A stretch of 45,971 nt of DNA from CAZLFA01 sp964558665 (GTDB taxonomy: Bacteria > Desulfobacterota > Syntrophia > Syntrophales > PHBD01), in contig CAZLFA010000027.1 of NCBI GenBank assembly GCA_964558665.1, positions 1-45,971 on the forward strand. The letters are read 5' to 3'. Of the stretch, positions 23,026-32,495 are shown one piece after another. Below the pieces are notes generated by a model that was not told where the DNA came from, ran no database searches, and saw nothing but the letters and a program-made list of their open reading frames with translations. A program made the translations under genes and the position numbers. The number at the start of each line of letters is the position of its first letter. Within the stretch, counting starts at the first letter, position 1.

Positions 23026-26000
23026 ATGCCAAAGCGAGACGATATAAGCAAAGTTCTTATTATAGGTTCCGGGCCGATCATCATCGGTCAGGCCTGCGAA
23101 TTTGACTATTCCGGCACACAGGCCTGCAAAGCACTGAGAAGCGTCGGATACAAGATTGTACTTGTCAATTCAAACCCGGCGACCATAATGACCGATCCGG
23201 GGATGGCCGATGTTACATACATAGAACCACTTAATCTCCAGTCCCTTACGGAGATAATCGAGAATGAGCGTCCCGACGCCATCCTGCCCAATCTGGGGGG
23301 ACAGACAGGACTCAACCTTACCTCGGAACTCGCCCGTGCCGGCGTCCTCGAAAAATACAACGTCAAGGTTATCGGCGTGCAGGTAGACGCCATCGAGCGC
23401 GGTGAAGACCGGATCGCGTTCAAAGAGACAATGAACCGCCTGGGCATAGAAATGCCGCGCAGCGAGGCTACCTTCAGCGTCGAAGAGGCGGAAAAAATCG
23501 CCGCAAAACTGGGATATCCGGTAGTTATCAGACCCGCATACACCATGGGCGGAACCGGAGGAGGTCTTGTTTACAATCTCGAGGAACTTAGGGTCGTCGC
23601 CGGCCGCGGCATTTCAGCCAGCCTGGTCGGCCAGATACTCGTTGAAGAATCGGTGCTGGGATGGGAGGAGCTTGAACTCGAAGTAGTGCGTGATTCCAAG
23701 AACCAGTTGATCACCGTCTGCTTTATAGAAAATGTTGACGCCATGGGTGTACACACAGGCGATTCCTACTGCACGGCCCCGATGCTGACCATCGCTCCGG
23801 AGCTGCAGCAGCGTCTCCAGAAATATTCCTACGACATCGTCGAGGCGATTCAGGTCATCGGCGGAACCAACATCCAGTTTGCGCACAATCCCGCTGACGG
23901 CAGGGTTGTCGTCATTGAAATCAATCCCCGCACTTCACGATCTTCCGCCCTTGCTTCCAAGGCCACCGGCTTCCCCATCGCCTTCATCTCGTCGCTGCTC
24001 GCCGCGGGTCTCACTCTGGACGAGATACCCTATTGGCGCGACGGATCTCTTGAAAAATATACACCCTCCGGTGAATATGTCGTGGTCAAGTTCGCACGCT
24101 GGGATTTCGAAAAGTTCCCCGGGGCCGCCGACAAACTTGGCACACAAATGCGGGCCGTCGGCGAAGTGATGAGTATCGGCAAGAATTACAAGGAAGCATT
24201 ACAGAAATCCATCCGCTCCCTGGAAAAGGGCAGATACGGCCTCGGCTTCGTCAAGAGCTTCAACGAGAAAACCCTCGACGAACTCATGGAGCTGCTGGCA
24301 GAGCCGACAAGCGAACGCCAGTTCATCATGTACGAGGCGCTGCGCAAGGGAGCGGACATCGACATGCTGTTCCGCAGAACCCACATCAAACACTGGTTTA
24401 TTCAGCAGATGAAGGAACTGGTGGAGAAGGAGGAAGAAGTCCTGCGCTGCAAAGGGAAGAAACTGCCCGACCAGTTGCTGCTGTCTGCAAAGAAGGACGG
24501 ATTCTCCGATCGTTATCTTGCCATGCTGCTCAGTGTTCCGGAAAGCAGCATCAGGGAACAGCGCATTTCTTTAGGGCTTACCGAGGCATGGGAACCCGTT
24601 CCGGTAAGCGGTGTGGAAAATGCCGCGTACTATTTTTCAACCTATAACGCCCCCGACAAGGTTTCCGTAAGCAGCCGGAAAAAGATCATGGTGCTAGGAG
24701 GAGGACCGAACAGGATCGGGCAGGGCATCGAATTCGACTACTGCTGCGTTCATGCCGCCTTTACTCTGCGCGATGAAGGATACGAATCCATCATGATCAA
24801 CTGCAACCCGGAAACGGTTTCCACCGATTACGACACCTCGGACAAACTCTACTTTGAACCTCTGACAGTTGAAGACGTCCTGAGCATTTATGAAAAGGAA
24901 AAACCTGAGGGAGTTATTGTCCAGTTCGGCGGACAGACTCCTTTGAATATTGCCGCAGAACTGGCCAGGGCCGGCGTCAACATCATCGGCACCTCACCGG
25001 AAACAATAGACCTGGCGGAAGACCGCGACCGTTTCCGGATGATGATGCAGAAGCTTAACATCCCCATGCCCGAATCCGGAATGGCCAGCACACTTGAAGA
25101 GGCAATGCAGATTGCCGACAGGATAGGCTATCCGTTGATGGTGAGGCCATCCTACGTGCTGGGCGGCCGGGGCATGGAGGTTGTATACGATCAGAACATG
25201 CTCAAGAGATATGTATCAGCGGCAGTCGGTGTAACACCCGAACGCCCGATACTGATCGACAAGTATCTCGAAAATGCGATTGAAGCGGAGGCGGATGCCA
25301 TTTCCGACGGAACCGACGCCTTTGTCCCGGCGGTCATGGAGCATATTGAGCTCGCCGGAGTCCACTCGGGAGATTCAGCCTGCGTGATACCGCCTATAAG
25401 CATACCGGCCAGACATGTCGAAACCATCTGCGAATACACGAAGAAGATTGCCGTGGAGTTCAAGGTCGTTGGTTTGATGAACATTCAGTATGCCATTGCC
25501 AGGGATGTCGTATACATCCTTGAGGCTAATCCACGTGCATCCCGCACCGTACCTCTTGTCTCCAAGGTGTGCAACATCCAGATGGCCCGCCTAGCCACAC
25601 AAGTCATGCTCGGCAGGAAACTTTCCGACTTCAAGCTTAAACAGAAATCGTTCCCCCACTTCGGTGTGAAGGAGGCAGTCTTCCCCTTCAATATGTTCCA
25701 GGAGGTAGATCCCCTGCTGGGACCGGAGATGCGCTCAACCGGAGAAGTGCTCGGACTGGCTGATTCCTTCGGCCTCGCCTTCTTCAAGGCCCAGGAGGCA
25801 ACCCAGCAGGTTCTCCCGAGTGCGGGCACAGTGCTGATCACAGTGAGCGAAAAGGACAAGCACGCCGTTGTGGAGATTGCCCGGAAATTCAGGGAACTGG
25901 GGTTCAAAATCAAGTCAACCCAGGGAACGCACAACTTCCTGGCGAAAAACAGCATTGAATCGGAACCGATTATGAAGATGCAGGAGGGACGGCCGAACAT

Positions 26001-26226
26001 CGTCGACAGCATCAAAAACGGTGAAATCAGTCTGGTGGTCAACACACCGGATGGGAGAGTCGGCGCTTACGACGACTCCTATATAAGAAAAGCAGCCATC
26101 AAACATAAAGTCCCTTACATCACAACGATAGCAGCCGCCGTGGCGGCAGTGAAAGGCATCGCCGCCGTACGACAGGGACACGGAAGGGCAAGATCACTGC
26201 AGGACTATCACGCCGACATCAGGTGA
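23026..26226 (+). CDS. carB: Carbamoyl-phosphate synthase large subunit
   Basis: The 1066-residue product has the normal CarB length and order: two ATP-grasp halves (each beginning KVLIIGSGPIIIGQACEFDYSG or KIMVLGGGPNRIGQGIEFDYCC, with GYPVVIRPAYTMGGTGGG and GYPLMVRPSYVLGGRGME), a helical oligomerisation region between, and the C-terminal MGS-like allosteric domain (VEIARKFRELGFKIKSTQGT). It makes carbamoyl phosphate for pyrimidines and arginine. carA is not in the window. The ATG at 23026 is chosen for GGAAGGAAAAG just upstream. purF starts 22 bases after the stop. Confidence 0.97.
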   Translation: MPKRDDISKVLIIGSGPIIIGQACEFDYSGTQACKALRSVGYKIVLVNSNPATIMTDPGMADVTYIEPLNLQSLTEIIENERPDAILPNLGGQTGLNLTSELARAGVLEKYNVKVIGVQVDAIERGEDRIAFKETMNRLGIEMPRSEATFSVEEAEKIAAKLGYPVVIRPAYTMGGTGGGLVYNLEELRVVAGRGISASLVGQILVEESVLGWEELELEVVRDSKNQLITVCFIENVDAMGVHTGDSYCTAPMLTIAPELQQRLQKYSYDIVEAIQVIGGTNIQFAHNPADGRVVVIEINPRTSRSSALASKATGFPIAFISSLLAAGLTLDEIPYWRDGSLEKYTPSGEYVVVKFARWDFEKFPGAADKLGTQMRAVGEVMSIGKNYKEALQKSIRSLEKGRYGLGFVKSFNEKTLDELMELLAEPTSERQFIMYEALRKGADIDMLFRRTHIKHWFIQQMKELVEKEEEVLRCKGKKLPDQLLLSAKKDGFSDRYLAMLLSVPESSIREQRISLGLTEAWEPVPVSGVENAAYYFSTYNAPDKVSVSSRKKIMVLGGGPNRIGQGIEFDYCCVHAAFTLRDEGYESIMINCNPETVSTDYDTSDKLYFEPLTVEDVLSIYEKEKPEGVIVQFGGQTPLNIAAELARAGVNIIGTSPETIDLAEDRDRFRMMMQKLNIPMPESGMASTLEEAMQIADRIGYPLMVRPSYVLGGRGMEVVYDQNMLKRYVSAAVGVTPERPILIDKYLENAIEAEADAISDGTDAFVPAVMEHIELAGVHSGDSACVIPPISIPARHVETICEYTKKIAVEFKVVGLMNIQYAIARDVVYILEANPRASRTVPLVSKVCNIQMARLATQVMLGRKLSDFKLKQKSFPHFGVKEAVFPFNMFQEVDPLLGPEMRSTGEVLGLADSFGLAFFKAQEATQQVLPSAGTVLITVSEKDKHAVVEIARKFRELGFKIKSTQGTHNFLAKNSIESEPIMKMQEGRPNIVDSIKNGEISLVVNTPDGRVGAYDDSYIRKAAIKHKVPYITTIAAAVAAVKGIAAVRQGHGRARSLQDYHADIR

Positions 26227-26248
26227 CATGAAGAAAGGGGCATGACCC

Positions 26249-27625
26249 ATGACATCTCCACAGGAAAAATGCGGAATATTCGGTATCTTCTCCAACAGTC
26301 CCTGTGTACAGGACATATATCACGGAATTGATTTCCTTCAGCATCGGGGGCAGGAGTATTGCGGCATCGCCACTTATGATGACCATATCCGTCAGGTGAC
26401 CCATCATGGCAAGGTCGCCAACAGTTTCACCGAAAAGGAGATTGAATACCTGACCGGCAATTCAGGCATAGGTCATATAAGCCTGTGGGAGCGTCAACCG
26501 ATGACATGGCAGTCAAGGCTGGGACAGCTTTCCGTTGCCTTCAGCGGCAACATCATTAATTCGAGTCAATTGATCCAGGATATGAAGGATCAAGGGCACG
26601 CTTTTTACAGAAACTATGACACGGAAATTATCGCCAAAGCCGTAATGGCAGGCAAGGACATAGTCTCAGGCATCGAAAATCTGTCAAAACGGATCAGGGG
26701 CGCTTATTCCCTGGTGATCCTGACTGAAGAAGGTATATATGCAACCCGCGATATCTATGGGTTCAGACCGCTTATTCTGGGACAGGATGCAGACCGCTAT
26801 GCGGTAAGCTCCGAATCCAGGGCACTGCAAAACATGGACATGGATATTTACAGAGATGTGAAGCCCGGGGAAATCGTGCTGATTAACGGCAGTGGTTTCC
26901 ATACCATGAAACAATTGAATTCCCCGCGAACGGCATACTGTTCATTTGAATGGGCCTATACAGCCAGTATCGATTCTGTGATCGACGGTCTATATGTCCA
27001 GAAAGCAAGGAACAATATGGGGCAAAGCCTTGCACAACGCGACAAGGAAGAAGGCGGTGTTCAGGCGGATATTGTAGCGCCGGTTCCGATGTCTGGCATC
27101 GGACATGCTCTCGGCTATCATCAGTTTTCCGGTATCAGATACCAGGAAGTGTTCCTTTACAATCGTTATGCCGACCGCAGTTACACACAATCCACGCAGC
27201 ATGCCCGCGAGAAAATGGCCAAAAGAAAACTTTCCGTGCTTCGCTACGCTGTAGAAAATAAAAGCGTGATTATCTGTGACGACTCTATCGTGAGAGGCAC
27301 TCAAATCCTTTACAAAGTAAGGGATCTGAAAAATGCCGGCGCCAGAGAAGTCCATGTCAGGGTTGCCTGCCCGCCTCTGATGTACCCATGCGATTTCGGT
27401 GTATCAACCCGTTCTCATGAAGAACTGGCCGCCAGACACTTTTTTAAGAGAGGTGATATCCTGAACATGGATCAGTTGAGAGAACTGGAAAACTGGATAG
27501 CGGTAAAAATCGGCGCTGATACCGTCAGGTACAACAGCATCGAGGCCTTCGTGCAGGCCATAGGAATTCCAAAAGAGAAGCTCTGCCTCAAATGCTGGGA
27601 TGGAGTAGTTCCCCTGATCGACTGA
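26249..27625 (+). CDS. purF: Amidophosphoribosyltransferase (PurF-type)
   Basis: The 458-residue product has a seven-residue leader (MTSPQEK) before Cys8 of CGIFGIF, the catalytic Cys exposed by propeptide cleavage in Bacillus-type PurF. The glutaminase domain (LQHRGQEYCGIATY, GYSG-like SGNIINS, NYDTEIIAK, RDIYGFRPL) is followed by the phosphoribosyltransferase domain with the PRPP loop VIICDDSIVRGTQ. Cysteines at YCSFEW, ACPPLMYPCDFG and LCLKCWDG match the [4Fe-4S] ligands of the Bacillus group. It makes phosphoribosylamine, the first step of purine synthesis. AAAGGGG precedes the ATG. It is the second gene of the carB operon. Confidence 0.88.
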   Translation: MTSPQEKCGIFGIFSNSPCVQDIYHGIDFLQHRGQEYCGIATYDDHIRQVTHHGKVANSFTEKEIEYLTGNSGIGHISLWERQPMTWQSRLGQLSVAFSGNIINSSQLIQDMKDQGHAFYRNYDTEIIAKAVMAGKDIVSGIENLSKRIRGAYSLVILTEEGIYATRDIYGFRPLILGQDADRYAVSSESRALQNMDMDIYRDVKPGEIVLINGSGFHTMKQLNSPRTAYCSFEWAYTASIDSVIDGLYVQKARNNMGQSLAQRDKEEGGVQADIVAPVPMSGIGHALGYHQFSGIRYQEVFLYNRYADRSYTQSTQHAREKMAKRKLSVLRYAVENKSVIICDDSIVRGTQILYKVRDLKNAGAREVHVRVACPPLMYPCDFGVSTRSHEELAARHFFKRGDILNMDQLRELENWIAVKIGADTVRYNSIEAFVQAIGIPKEKLCLKCWDGVVPLID

Positions 27626-27636
27626 TTCTCGTTATT

Positions 27637-28839
27637 CTATCCGGCCGTTACCTGAAACCAGGGAATCACCGAGAAATTCTCACGGCTGTACAGTTCATCT
27701 CCCCCTTGTATCAGGAACCCCCGAGTTGCGGCAGGGGTACCCAGGGATATAAAATAACGGAGGCCATCGAAAAACGAATTGCTTACGGTTTCCCCCGATT
27801 TGATCTCAATAGGGATAAGTTCTCTGCCGTTATCGATTACGACATCAACTTCATGCCCCGTGCGATCCCGCCAGAAATAGATCGGCGGCGTTTCGCCCCG
27901 ATTTGCAAATGACTTAAAAAGCTCTGCAACAACAAAGGTCTCAAAAATTCCTCCCCGCATCGCATGGCCGGCCAAATCTTCCGGTTCGCGTATGCGAAGG
28001 AGATAACATAAAAGACCGCAGTCCAGAAAATAAAGTTTGCTGCTCTTTATCAGGCGTTTTGAAAAATTGGCAAAGTGAGGCGGGAGCAGATGAATAATGA
28101 ATCCCGCCTGAAGAATCGAGAGCCAGTGGCTTGCTGTAGTGTGAGAAATACCGCTGTCCGCAGCCAGTGAAGAAAGGTTGAGTATCTGTCCCGAGCGACC
28201 GGCACATAGTCTTACAAATCTTTGGAATATCTCCAGATTGCCAATATTGGAGACATCCCTTACATCTCTTTCCACATAGGTCTGATAATATCCGGCCAAC
28301 CAGTCTTGAGGCGGCAGACCCTTATCATGAATCCGCGGATAAAAACCCTTGTAGAGCATGGTTTCAAGATTGAAGGCCGGATTCTCAAGCCTCTCAGCAG
28401 GGGCTTCGAATTTCCATGTGTCTCGTGTCGGCCTGCCGTTTAACTCATCCATACTGAAAGGAAGCAGATGAACCAGAGCCGTACGACCGGCCAGCGTTTG
28501 ACTGACCTTTGCCGCCAGGTGGAATTGCTGCGATCCGGTCAGAATAAATCGTCCCGGCCTTTCCTCGGTATCGACTATTCCCTGAATGTATGAAAGCAGA
28601 TCGGGCACCCGCTGAATCTCATCCAGGATTACCCCGCCTTTGTATCTCTTCAGGAATCCTTTGGGATCGGACAGGGCAAACTCCCTCTCATGAGGTTCCT
28701 CCAAACTGACATAATCATGGCTTGTGAAAACCATTTTTGCCATAGTCGTTTTGCCGGCCTGGCGTGGGCCTGTAACGGTTACCACAGGAAATTGCCGGGC
28801 CAGGGACACGATTTTTGTTGACAAACTACGTTCAATCAT
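27637..28839 (-). CDS. AAA_14/DUF4143 ATPase
   Basis: The 400-residue protein has a P-loop GPRQAGKTT, Walker B GVILDEIQRVPD, sensor TGSQQF and a DUF4143 C-terminal half ending with the nuclease-fold-like core DVVIDNGRELIPIEIKSG. This is the common, patchily distributed family of unknown function in bacteria and archaea, often called ATP-binding protein. The start codon is almost at the predicted transcription start and no ribosome site is visible, so the mRNA may be leaderless. It is convergent with purF, 11 bases away. It may be an acquired gene, but no flanking mobile element was seen. Confidence 0.85.
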   Translation of the reverse strand: MIERSLSTKIVSLARQFPVVTVTGPRQAGKTTMAKMVFTSHDYVSLEEPHEREFALSDPKGFLKRYKGGVILDEIQRVPDLLSYIQGIVDTEERPGRFILTGSQQFHLAAKVSQTLAGRTALVHLLPFSMDELNGRPTRDTWKFEAPAERLENPAFNLETMLYKGFYPRIHDKGLPPQDWLAGYYQTYVERDVRDVSNIGNLEIFQRFVRLCAGRSGQILNLSSLAADSGISHTTASHWLSILQAGFIIHLLPPHFANFSKRLIKSSKLYFLDCGLLCYLLRIREPEDLAGHAMRGGIFETFVVAELFKSFANRGETPPIYFWRDRTGHEVDVVIDNGRELIPIEIKSGETVSNSFFDGLRYFISLGTPAATRGFLIQGGDELYSRENFSVIPWFQVTAG

Positions 28840-28845
28840 GCGTGC

Positions 28846-28874
28846 AGTTTACCGAAAGTATTAGCATTTGTCAA
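28846..28874 (-). promoter_or_regulatory. Promoter of the DUF4143 ATPase gene
   Basis: On the minus strand TTGACA (28869-28874) and TAAACT (28846-28851) are 17 bases apart. The expected transcription start coincides with the ATG at 28839, implying a leaderless mRNA. Confidence 0.5.
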
Positions 28875-29028
28875 ATTGAATTTCACACTTTCAATCAGCA
28901 AGAAATCTCAAATCCTGTGAGAATTTCCCCCTCAAATCCGGCTATTTCAAATACATACTTATTCAAATGACATGAATGTCCATCTGTGTTAATAGTTTGT
29001 CTAAAATTATATTTTGTAAAGGCGTCAC

Positions 29029-29640
29029 ATGAAAGGCAAAATTATTCTTGCATCGGCATCTCCGAGGCGCATTGAACTTCTGCGGTCGCTTGGAATGCAA
29101 TTGGAGGTCATCCCGAGCGGCCTTGAGGAACCTCATATATCCGGTGAAACACCGGAAGAACATGTTGTAAGGCTTTCCAGACATAAAGCCGAAGCTGTCG
29201 CCGTTAATTATCCGGGCGAATGGGTACTGGGGGCCGATACAATAGTCGTTCTGGGAGACGAGATCCTGGGCAAGCCGGATACGATGGATACGGCGGGCCG
29301 GATGCTTGCCAAACTCAGCGGGCGCAGACATAAAGTCTACACGGGATTTACAATAATCAACCTCAGCAGTAATATAGCGGCAAGCGAGGTTGTTGAGTCT
29401 TCAGTTTTTTTCAGAAACATCTCCGACGATGAAAGGAACTGGTACATCAAATCGGATGAACCCTACGACAAGGCCGGTGGTTATGCTGTCCAGGGAATGG
29501 GAGCATTTTTCATCAGGGAAATACATGGATCATACACCAATGTCATGGGGCTTCCTCTTTGCGAGGTCGTAGATGTCCTGAAAAGAGTCGGTGCTCTTGG
29601 ATTTAACGGAGGCAGTCATGGAATCCACGATAAGAAATAA
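29029..29640 (+). CDS. maf: Maf family nucleotide pyrophosphatase
   Basis: The 203-residue protein has the Maf signature at the N-terminus (ILASASPRRIELLRSLG), the substrate motif LGADTIVVLGDEILGKP and the SGRRHKVYTGF segment, then DKAGGYAVQGMG. Maf enzymes hydrolyse dTTP, UTP or modified nucleotides, acting as house-cleaning or cell-division-linked hydrolases. AAAGGCGTCAC precedes the ATG. The following yggS gene begins within its last 23 bases, so the two are translated as a unit. Confidence 0.93.
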   Translation: MKGKIILASASPRRIELLRSLGMQLEVIPSGLEEPHISGETPEEHVVRLSRHKAEAVAVNYPGEWVLGADTIVVLGDEILGKPDTMDTAGRMLAKLSGRRHKVYTGFTIINLSSNIAASEVVESSVFFRNISDDERNWYIKSDEPYDKAGGYAVQGMGAFFIREIHGSYTNVMGLPLCEVVDVLKRVGALGFNGGSHGIHDKK

Positions 29641-30319
29641 CATCCTCGGCATTAAGAAGAATATAACCGAAGCAGCCATTAAGGCCGGCCGGGACCCTTC
29701 CGGGATAAAACTAATGGGGGTAAGCAAGACGGTCGATGACCAAAGGATCAATGAAGCCATCGCCGCCGGAATCGACATGATAGGAGAAAATTATGTCCAG
29801 GAGGCAAAAAGGAAAATCGAGTTGATGGGACATCCGGTTGCCTGGCATTTTATCGGCCATCTCCAGACCAACAAGGCGAAATACGCGGTAAGGCTCTTCG
29901 ACATGATCCATTCCGTGAACAGGCTGGATCTGGCTCAGGAGCTGGACAAAAGAGCTAATGCCGCGGGCATGAGAATGCCGGTTCTCATGGAGATCAATGT
30001 CAGCGGAGAAGCGACAAAAAGCGGAGTGCCTTTGAAGGAAGCGATGCCGCTTATCAAGCAGATGAGCCGATTCCGGAACCTTAACGTTCAGGGGCTGATG
30101 ACCATGCCTCCCTGGTTCGACGATCCCGAGGATGCACGGCCCTACTTCGCGGCCTTGCGGGAGTTGAGAGACGGAATAATCAGGGAAGGTATTGAAGAGG
30201 TGACGATGAAGGAACTTTCCATGGGCATGTCGGGCGACTACATGGTTGCCGTCGAGGAAGGATCGACAATAGTCAGGATCGGCCGCTCCATCTTCGGAGA
30301 AAGGCCCGCCAGCCGCTAA
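29618..30319 (+). CDS. yggS: Pyridoxal phosphate homeostasis protein YggS
   Basis: The 233-residue single-domain TIM-barrel protein matches the YggS/PROSC family. It has the PLP-binding Lys in MGVSKTVDD, GENYVQEAKRK, WHFIGHLQTNKAKY, the ANAAGMRMPVLMEINVSGE strand and ELSMGMSGDYMVAVEEGSTIVRIG at the phosphate-binding end. It buffers and hands over PLP. ATG 29618 is preceded by ACGGAGG and lies within the maf gene end. An upstream in-frame start at 29591 has no ribosome site. Confidence 0.94.
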   Translation: MESTIRNNILGIKKNITEAAIKAGRDPSGIKLMGVSKTVDDQRINEAIAAGIDMIGENYVQEAKRKIELMGHPVAWHFIGHLQTNKAKYAVRLFDMIHSVNRLDLAQELDKRANAAGMRMPVLMEINVSGEATKSGVPLKEAMPLIKQMSRFRNLNVQGLMTMPPWFDDPEDARPYFAALRELRDGIIREGIEEVTMKELSMGMSGDYMVAVEEGSTIVRIGRSIFGERPASR

Positions 30320-30334
30320 AGGGAGAATAACATT

Positions 30335-31093
30335 TTGCTTACAAAGGAATATGCAGAAGCAAAACGACTCTCCGAACATATCGCAGGAGAAGTAGGAAAT
30401 CCTGTATTCTACACTGAAAACGCGAAAGAGGTGGCAAGATCCTTCCGTCTGCTCGCCGGTGAACCGACGGTCAAGGCCTGCATCCGCATCGTCAGGGATC
30501 GCGGCGATATGATCGGGCATGGCCTCGCCCATGTTAAAAAGGTTGCCATCGACGCCGGCGCTATTATCCTGATTGAAAGACAACAGTCGTTCAGTGATGC
30601 CGACATCAGGAGACTTGTGCTTCTTTCTCAGGTCGCAGCGATCCTTCATGACATCAGGAGATCGGAAAAGCATCATGCTCAACGGGGAGCCGAAGAAGCG
30701 GGACAGATTATGAAACAGTTCTCTCTCTCCGACAGGGAATGCACAGCCATAACCGCTGCCATCAGAAACCATGAGGCTTTCCAGCCGGATGTCGCGCTGG
30801 ACGATCCGAACGATCAGCTTCTTTCGGATGCGCTGTATGACGCGGACAAATTCCGCTGGGGACCCGACAATTTCACGAAGACGATCTGGGCTATGGTCGC
30901 TTCACGCAATGTGCCGCTGTCCGTTTTGATGTCCCGTTTTTTACCGGGAATGGATGGAGTGAGGCGCATCCGGGACACTTTCCGCACGGCAACCGGCCGC
31001 CGTTACGGACCGGATTTCATAGACAGGGGAATGGAAATCGGCCATCGTCTCTATGCAGGTCTGACGGAGGGTAAAGGTCGGGGAGGGAGTTAG
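30335..31093 (+). CDS. HD-domain phosphohydrolase family protein
   Basis: The 252-residue protein has HD-superfamily metal motifs: HGLAHVKKV (first His), ILHDIRRSEKHH (HD pair), AIRNHEAF and DALYDADKFRWGPDNF (final Asp). It is likely a phosphohydrolase or nucleotidase with unknown substrate. The start is a TTG at 30335 with GGGAG about ten bases upstream. It sits between yggS (15-base gap) and yjbQ (1-base gap), so it belongs to the maf-yggS operon. Confidence 0.75.
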   Translation: MLTKEYAEAKRLSEHIAGEVGNPVFYTENAKEVARSFRLLAGEPTVKACIRIVRDRGDMIGHGLAHVKKVAIDAGAIILIERQQSFSDADIRRLVLLSQVAAILHDIRRSEKHHAQRGAEEAGQIMKQFSLSDRECTAITAAIRNHEAFQPDVALDDPNDQLLSDALYDADKFRWGPDNFTKTIWAMVASRNVPLSVLMSRFLPGMDGVRRIRDTFRTATGRRYGPDFIDRGMEIGHRLYAGLTEGKGRGGS

Positions 31094-31094
31094 C

Positions 31095-31493
31095 ATGATT
31101 CAATTCACGGTGAAGACGAACGCGAGAGTCGAGATGATCGACGTGACAGGAATGATCCGCGCTCAGATCAGGGAACAAAAATTTGGAAACGGCCTCTGCC
31201 ATATCTTCGTTCCCCACACGACCGCCGCCGTTACGATCAATGAAAATGCCGACCCGGACGTGCCCAGGGACATCATTACGATCCTCGACCGCATTGTTCC
31301 CCTGACAGGCAATTACCGCCACGCGGAAGGGAATTCCGCGGCACACGTCAAGGCGTCGCTGATCGGCTCATCAGAACTTGTCATGGTTGAGAACGGAGAC
31401 CTTATTCTGGGAACCTGGCAGTCGGTTTTCTTCTGTGAATTTGACGGCCCGCGCACCCGCAAATTATTGATAAAATTTATTACAGGTACTTGA
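31095..31493 (+). CDS. yjbQ: YjbQ/UPF0047 family protein
   Basis: The 132-residue protein has the UPF0047 signature: CHIFVPHTTAAVTINENAD, HAEGNSAAHVKASLIG and ILGTWQSVFFCEFDGPR. A strong GGGAGGGAGTTAGC ribosome site overlaps the end of the HD gene. Members have been linked to thiamin-phosphate synthase activity, but this role is not firm. It is the last gene of the maf-yggS-HD group. Confidence 0.92.
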   Translation: MIQFTVKTNARVEMIDVTGMIRAQIREQKFGNGLCHIFVPHTTAAVTINENADPDVPRDIITILDRIVPLTGNYRHAEGNSAAHVKASLIGSSELVMVENGDLILGTWQSVFFCEFDGPRTRKLLIKFITGT

Positions 31494-31546
31494 GCCGCCT
31501 TCAGCAAAGAGAGGGTTTCTTAGTCTGATTGACCGGCTTTTCTCCT

Positions 31547-32323
31547 TCAGGCTCCCTTCAACACATCAACCATTGCCTGATGAATCCTGCCGTTGGACGC
31601 GAGGACAGTCGGCGACTCCAGATGATACTCACTTCCCGCAATGTCGGTAACCATGCCGCCTGCCTCCCGGATCATCAGCAACCCGGCAGCGGTATCCCAT
31701 GGTTTAAGCTTGAGTTCCCAGAAACCATCGAAACGCCCGGCGGCAACATAAGCCATGTCAAGCGCCGCTGAACCGGCTCGTCGTATGGCCTGTGCACTCC
31801 CCGCCATTTTGCTGAAATTATTAATGTTGTTATTGCTGTCCTGGTTGATGTCATATGGAAAGCCCGTAGAAAGCAGACTTTTTTTCAAATCCTCTACCGT
31901 GGATACGGATATCGGTCTGTCATTAAGATATACGCCTGCGCCTTTTTCAGCGACAAACATTTCTTCCATCATGGGATTGTAAATGATTCCCAGCCTGATT
32001 TCTCTCTTGACCTCCAGGGCAAGAGAGACGCAGTAAACCGGATAACCATGGGCATAGTTGGTTGTACCGTCCAGGGGATCAATGATCCATCGATAATCTG
32101 AACCTGTATTAATCCCCGGTGATTCTTCCGTCAGAATGTCATGATCCGAAAAATTGCTGCGGATGCCGGATACAATCAACTGCTCCGACATCCGGTCGGC
32201 TTCCGTCACAATGTCTATCTCCCCTTTGTAATCTATCGTATGCTTTTCGGCAAACCGGTCCTTCAGCAAATAGCCTGCCGATTTGGCAACGAACAAGGCA
32301 AAGTCTTTAAATTCGTACATCAT
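31547..32323 (-). CDS. suhB: Inositol monophosphatase family protein
   Basis: The 258-residue protein has the lithium-sensitive phosphatase motifs: VTEADRMSEQLIVSGI, the metal site DILTEESPG, DPLDGTTNYAHGYPVY and the C-terminal KPWDTAAGLLMIREAGG. It hydrolyses inositol phosphate or related sugar phosphates; SuhB-type proteins also bind RNA polymerase complexes. CCGGAGGCGCTCT precedes ATG 32323, and a second ATG directly follows. It is divergent from the rodZ-like gene. Gene symbol is by similarity, not certain. Confidence 0.9.
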   Translation of the reverse strand: MMYEFKDFALFVAKSAGYLLKDRFAEKHTIDYKGEIDIVTEADRMSEQLIVSGIRSNFSDHDILTEESPGINTGSDYRWIIDPLDGTTNYAHGYPVYCVSLALEVKREIRLGIIYNPMMEEMFVAEKGAGVYLNDRPISVSTVEDLKKSLLSTGFPYDINQDSNNNINNFSKMAGSAQAIRRAGSAALDMAYVAAGRFDGFWELKLKPWDTAAGLLMIREAGGMVTDIAGSEYHLESPTVLASNGRIHQAMVDVLKGA

Positions 32324-32495
32324 AGAGCGCCTCCGGTCTGGATTAGATAAAAAGAGCGTTTTTCATACATCACACGTTAAAAAAAAGAAATGCAAATCGT
32401 ATTCCCCGTGTTAAATATCAATTTTTAAACTATTTTTCTTATTGAACAGTGCTCAAATTGATGCTAATGGAAAATCAAAACAAAGGGATACGACA

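Noticed and set aside
29711..30772. Minus-strand open frame of 353 codons
   Set aside because: It is antisense to yggS and the HD gene, both well supported by motifs; composition is not protein-like.
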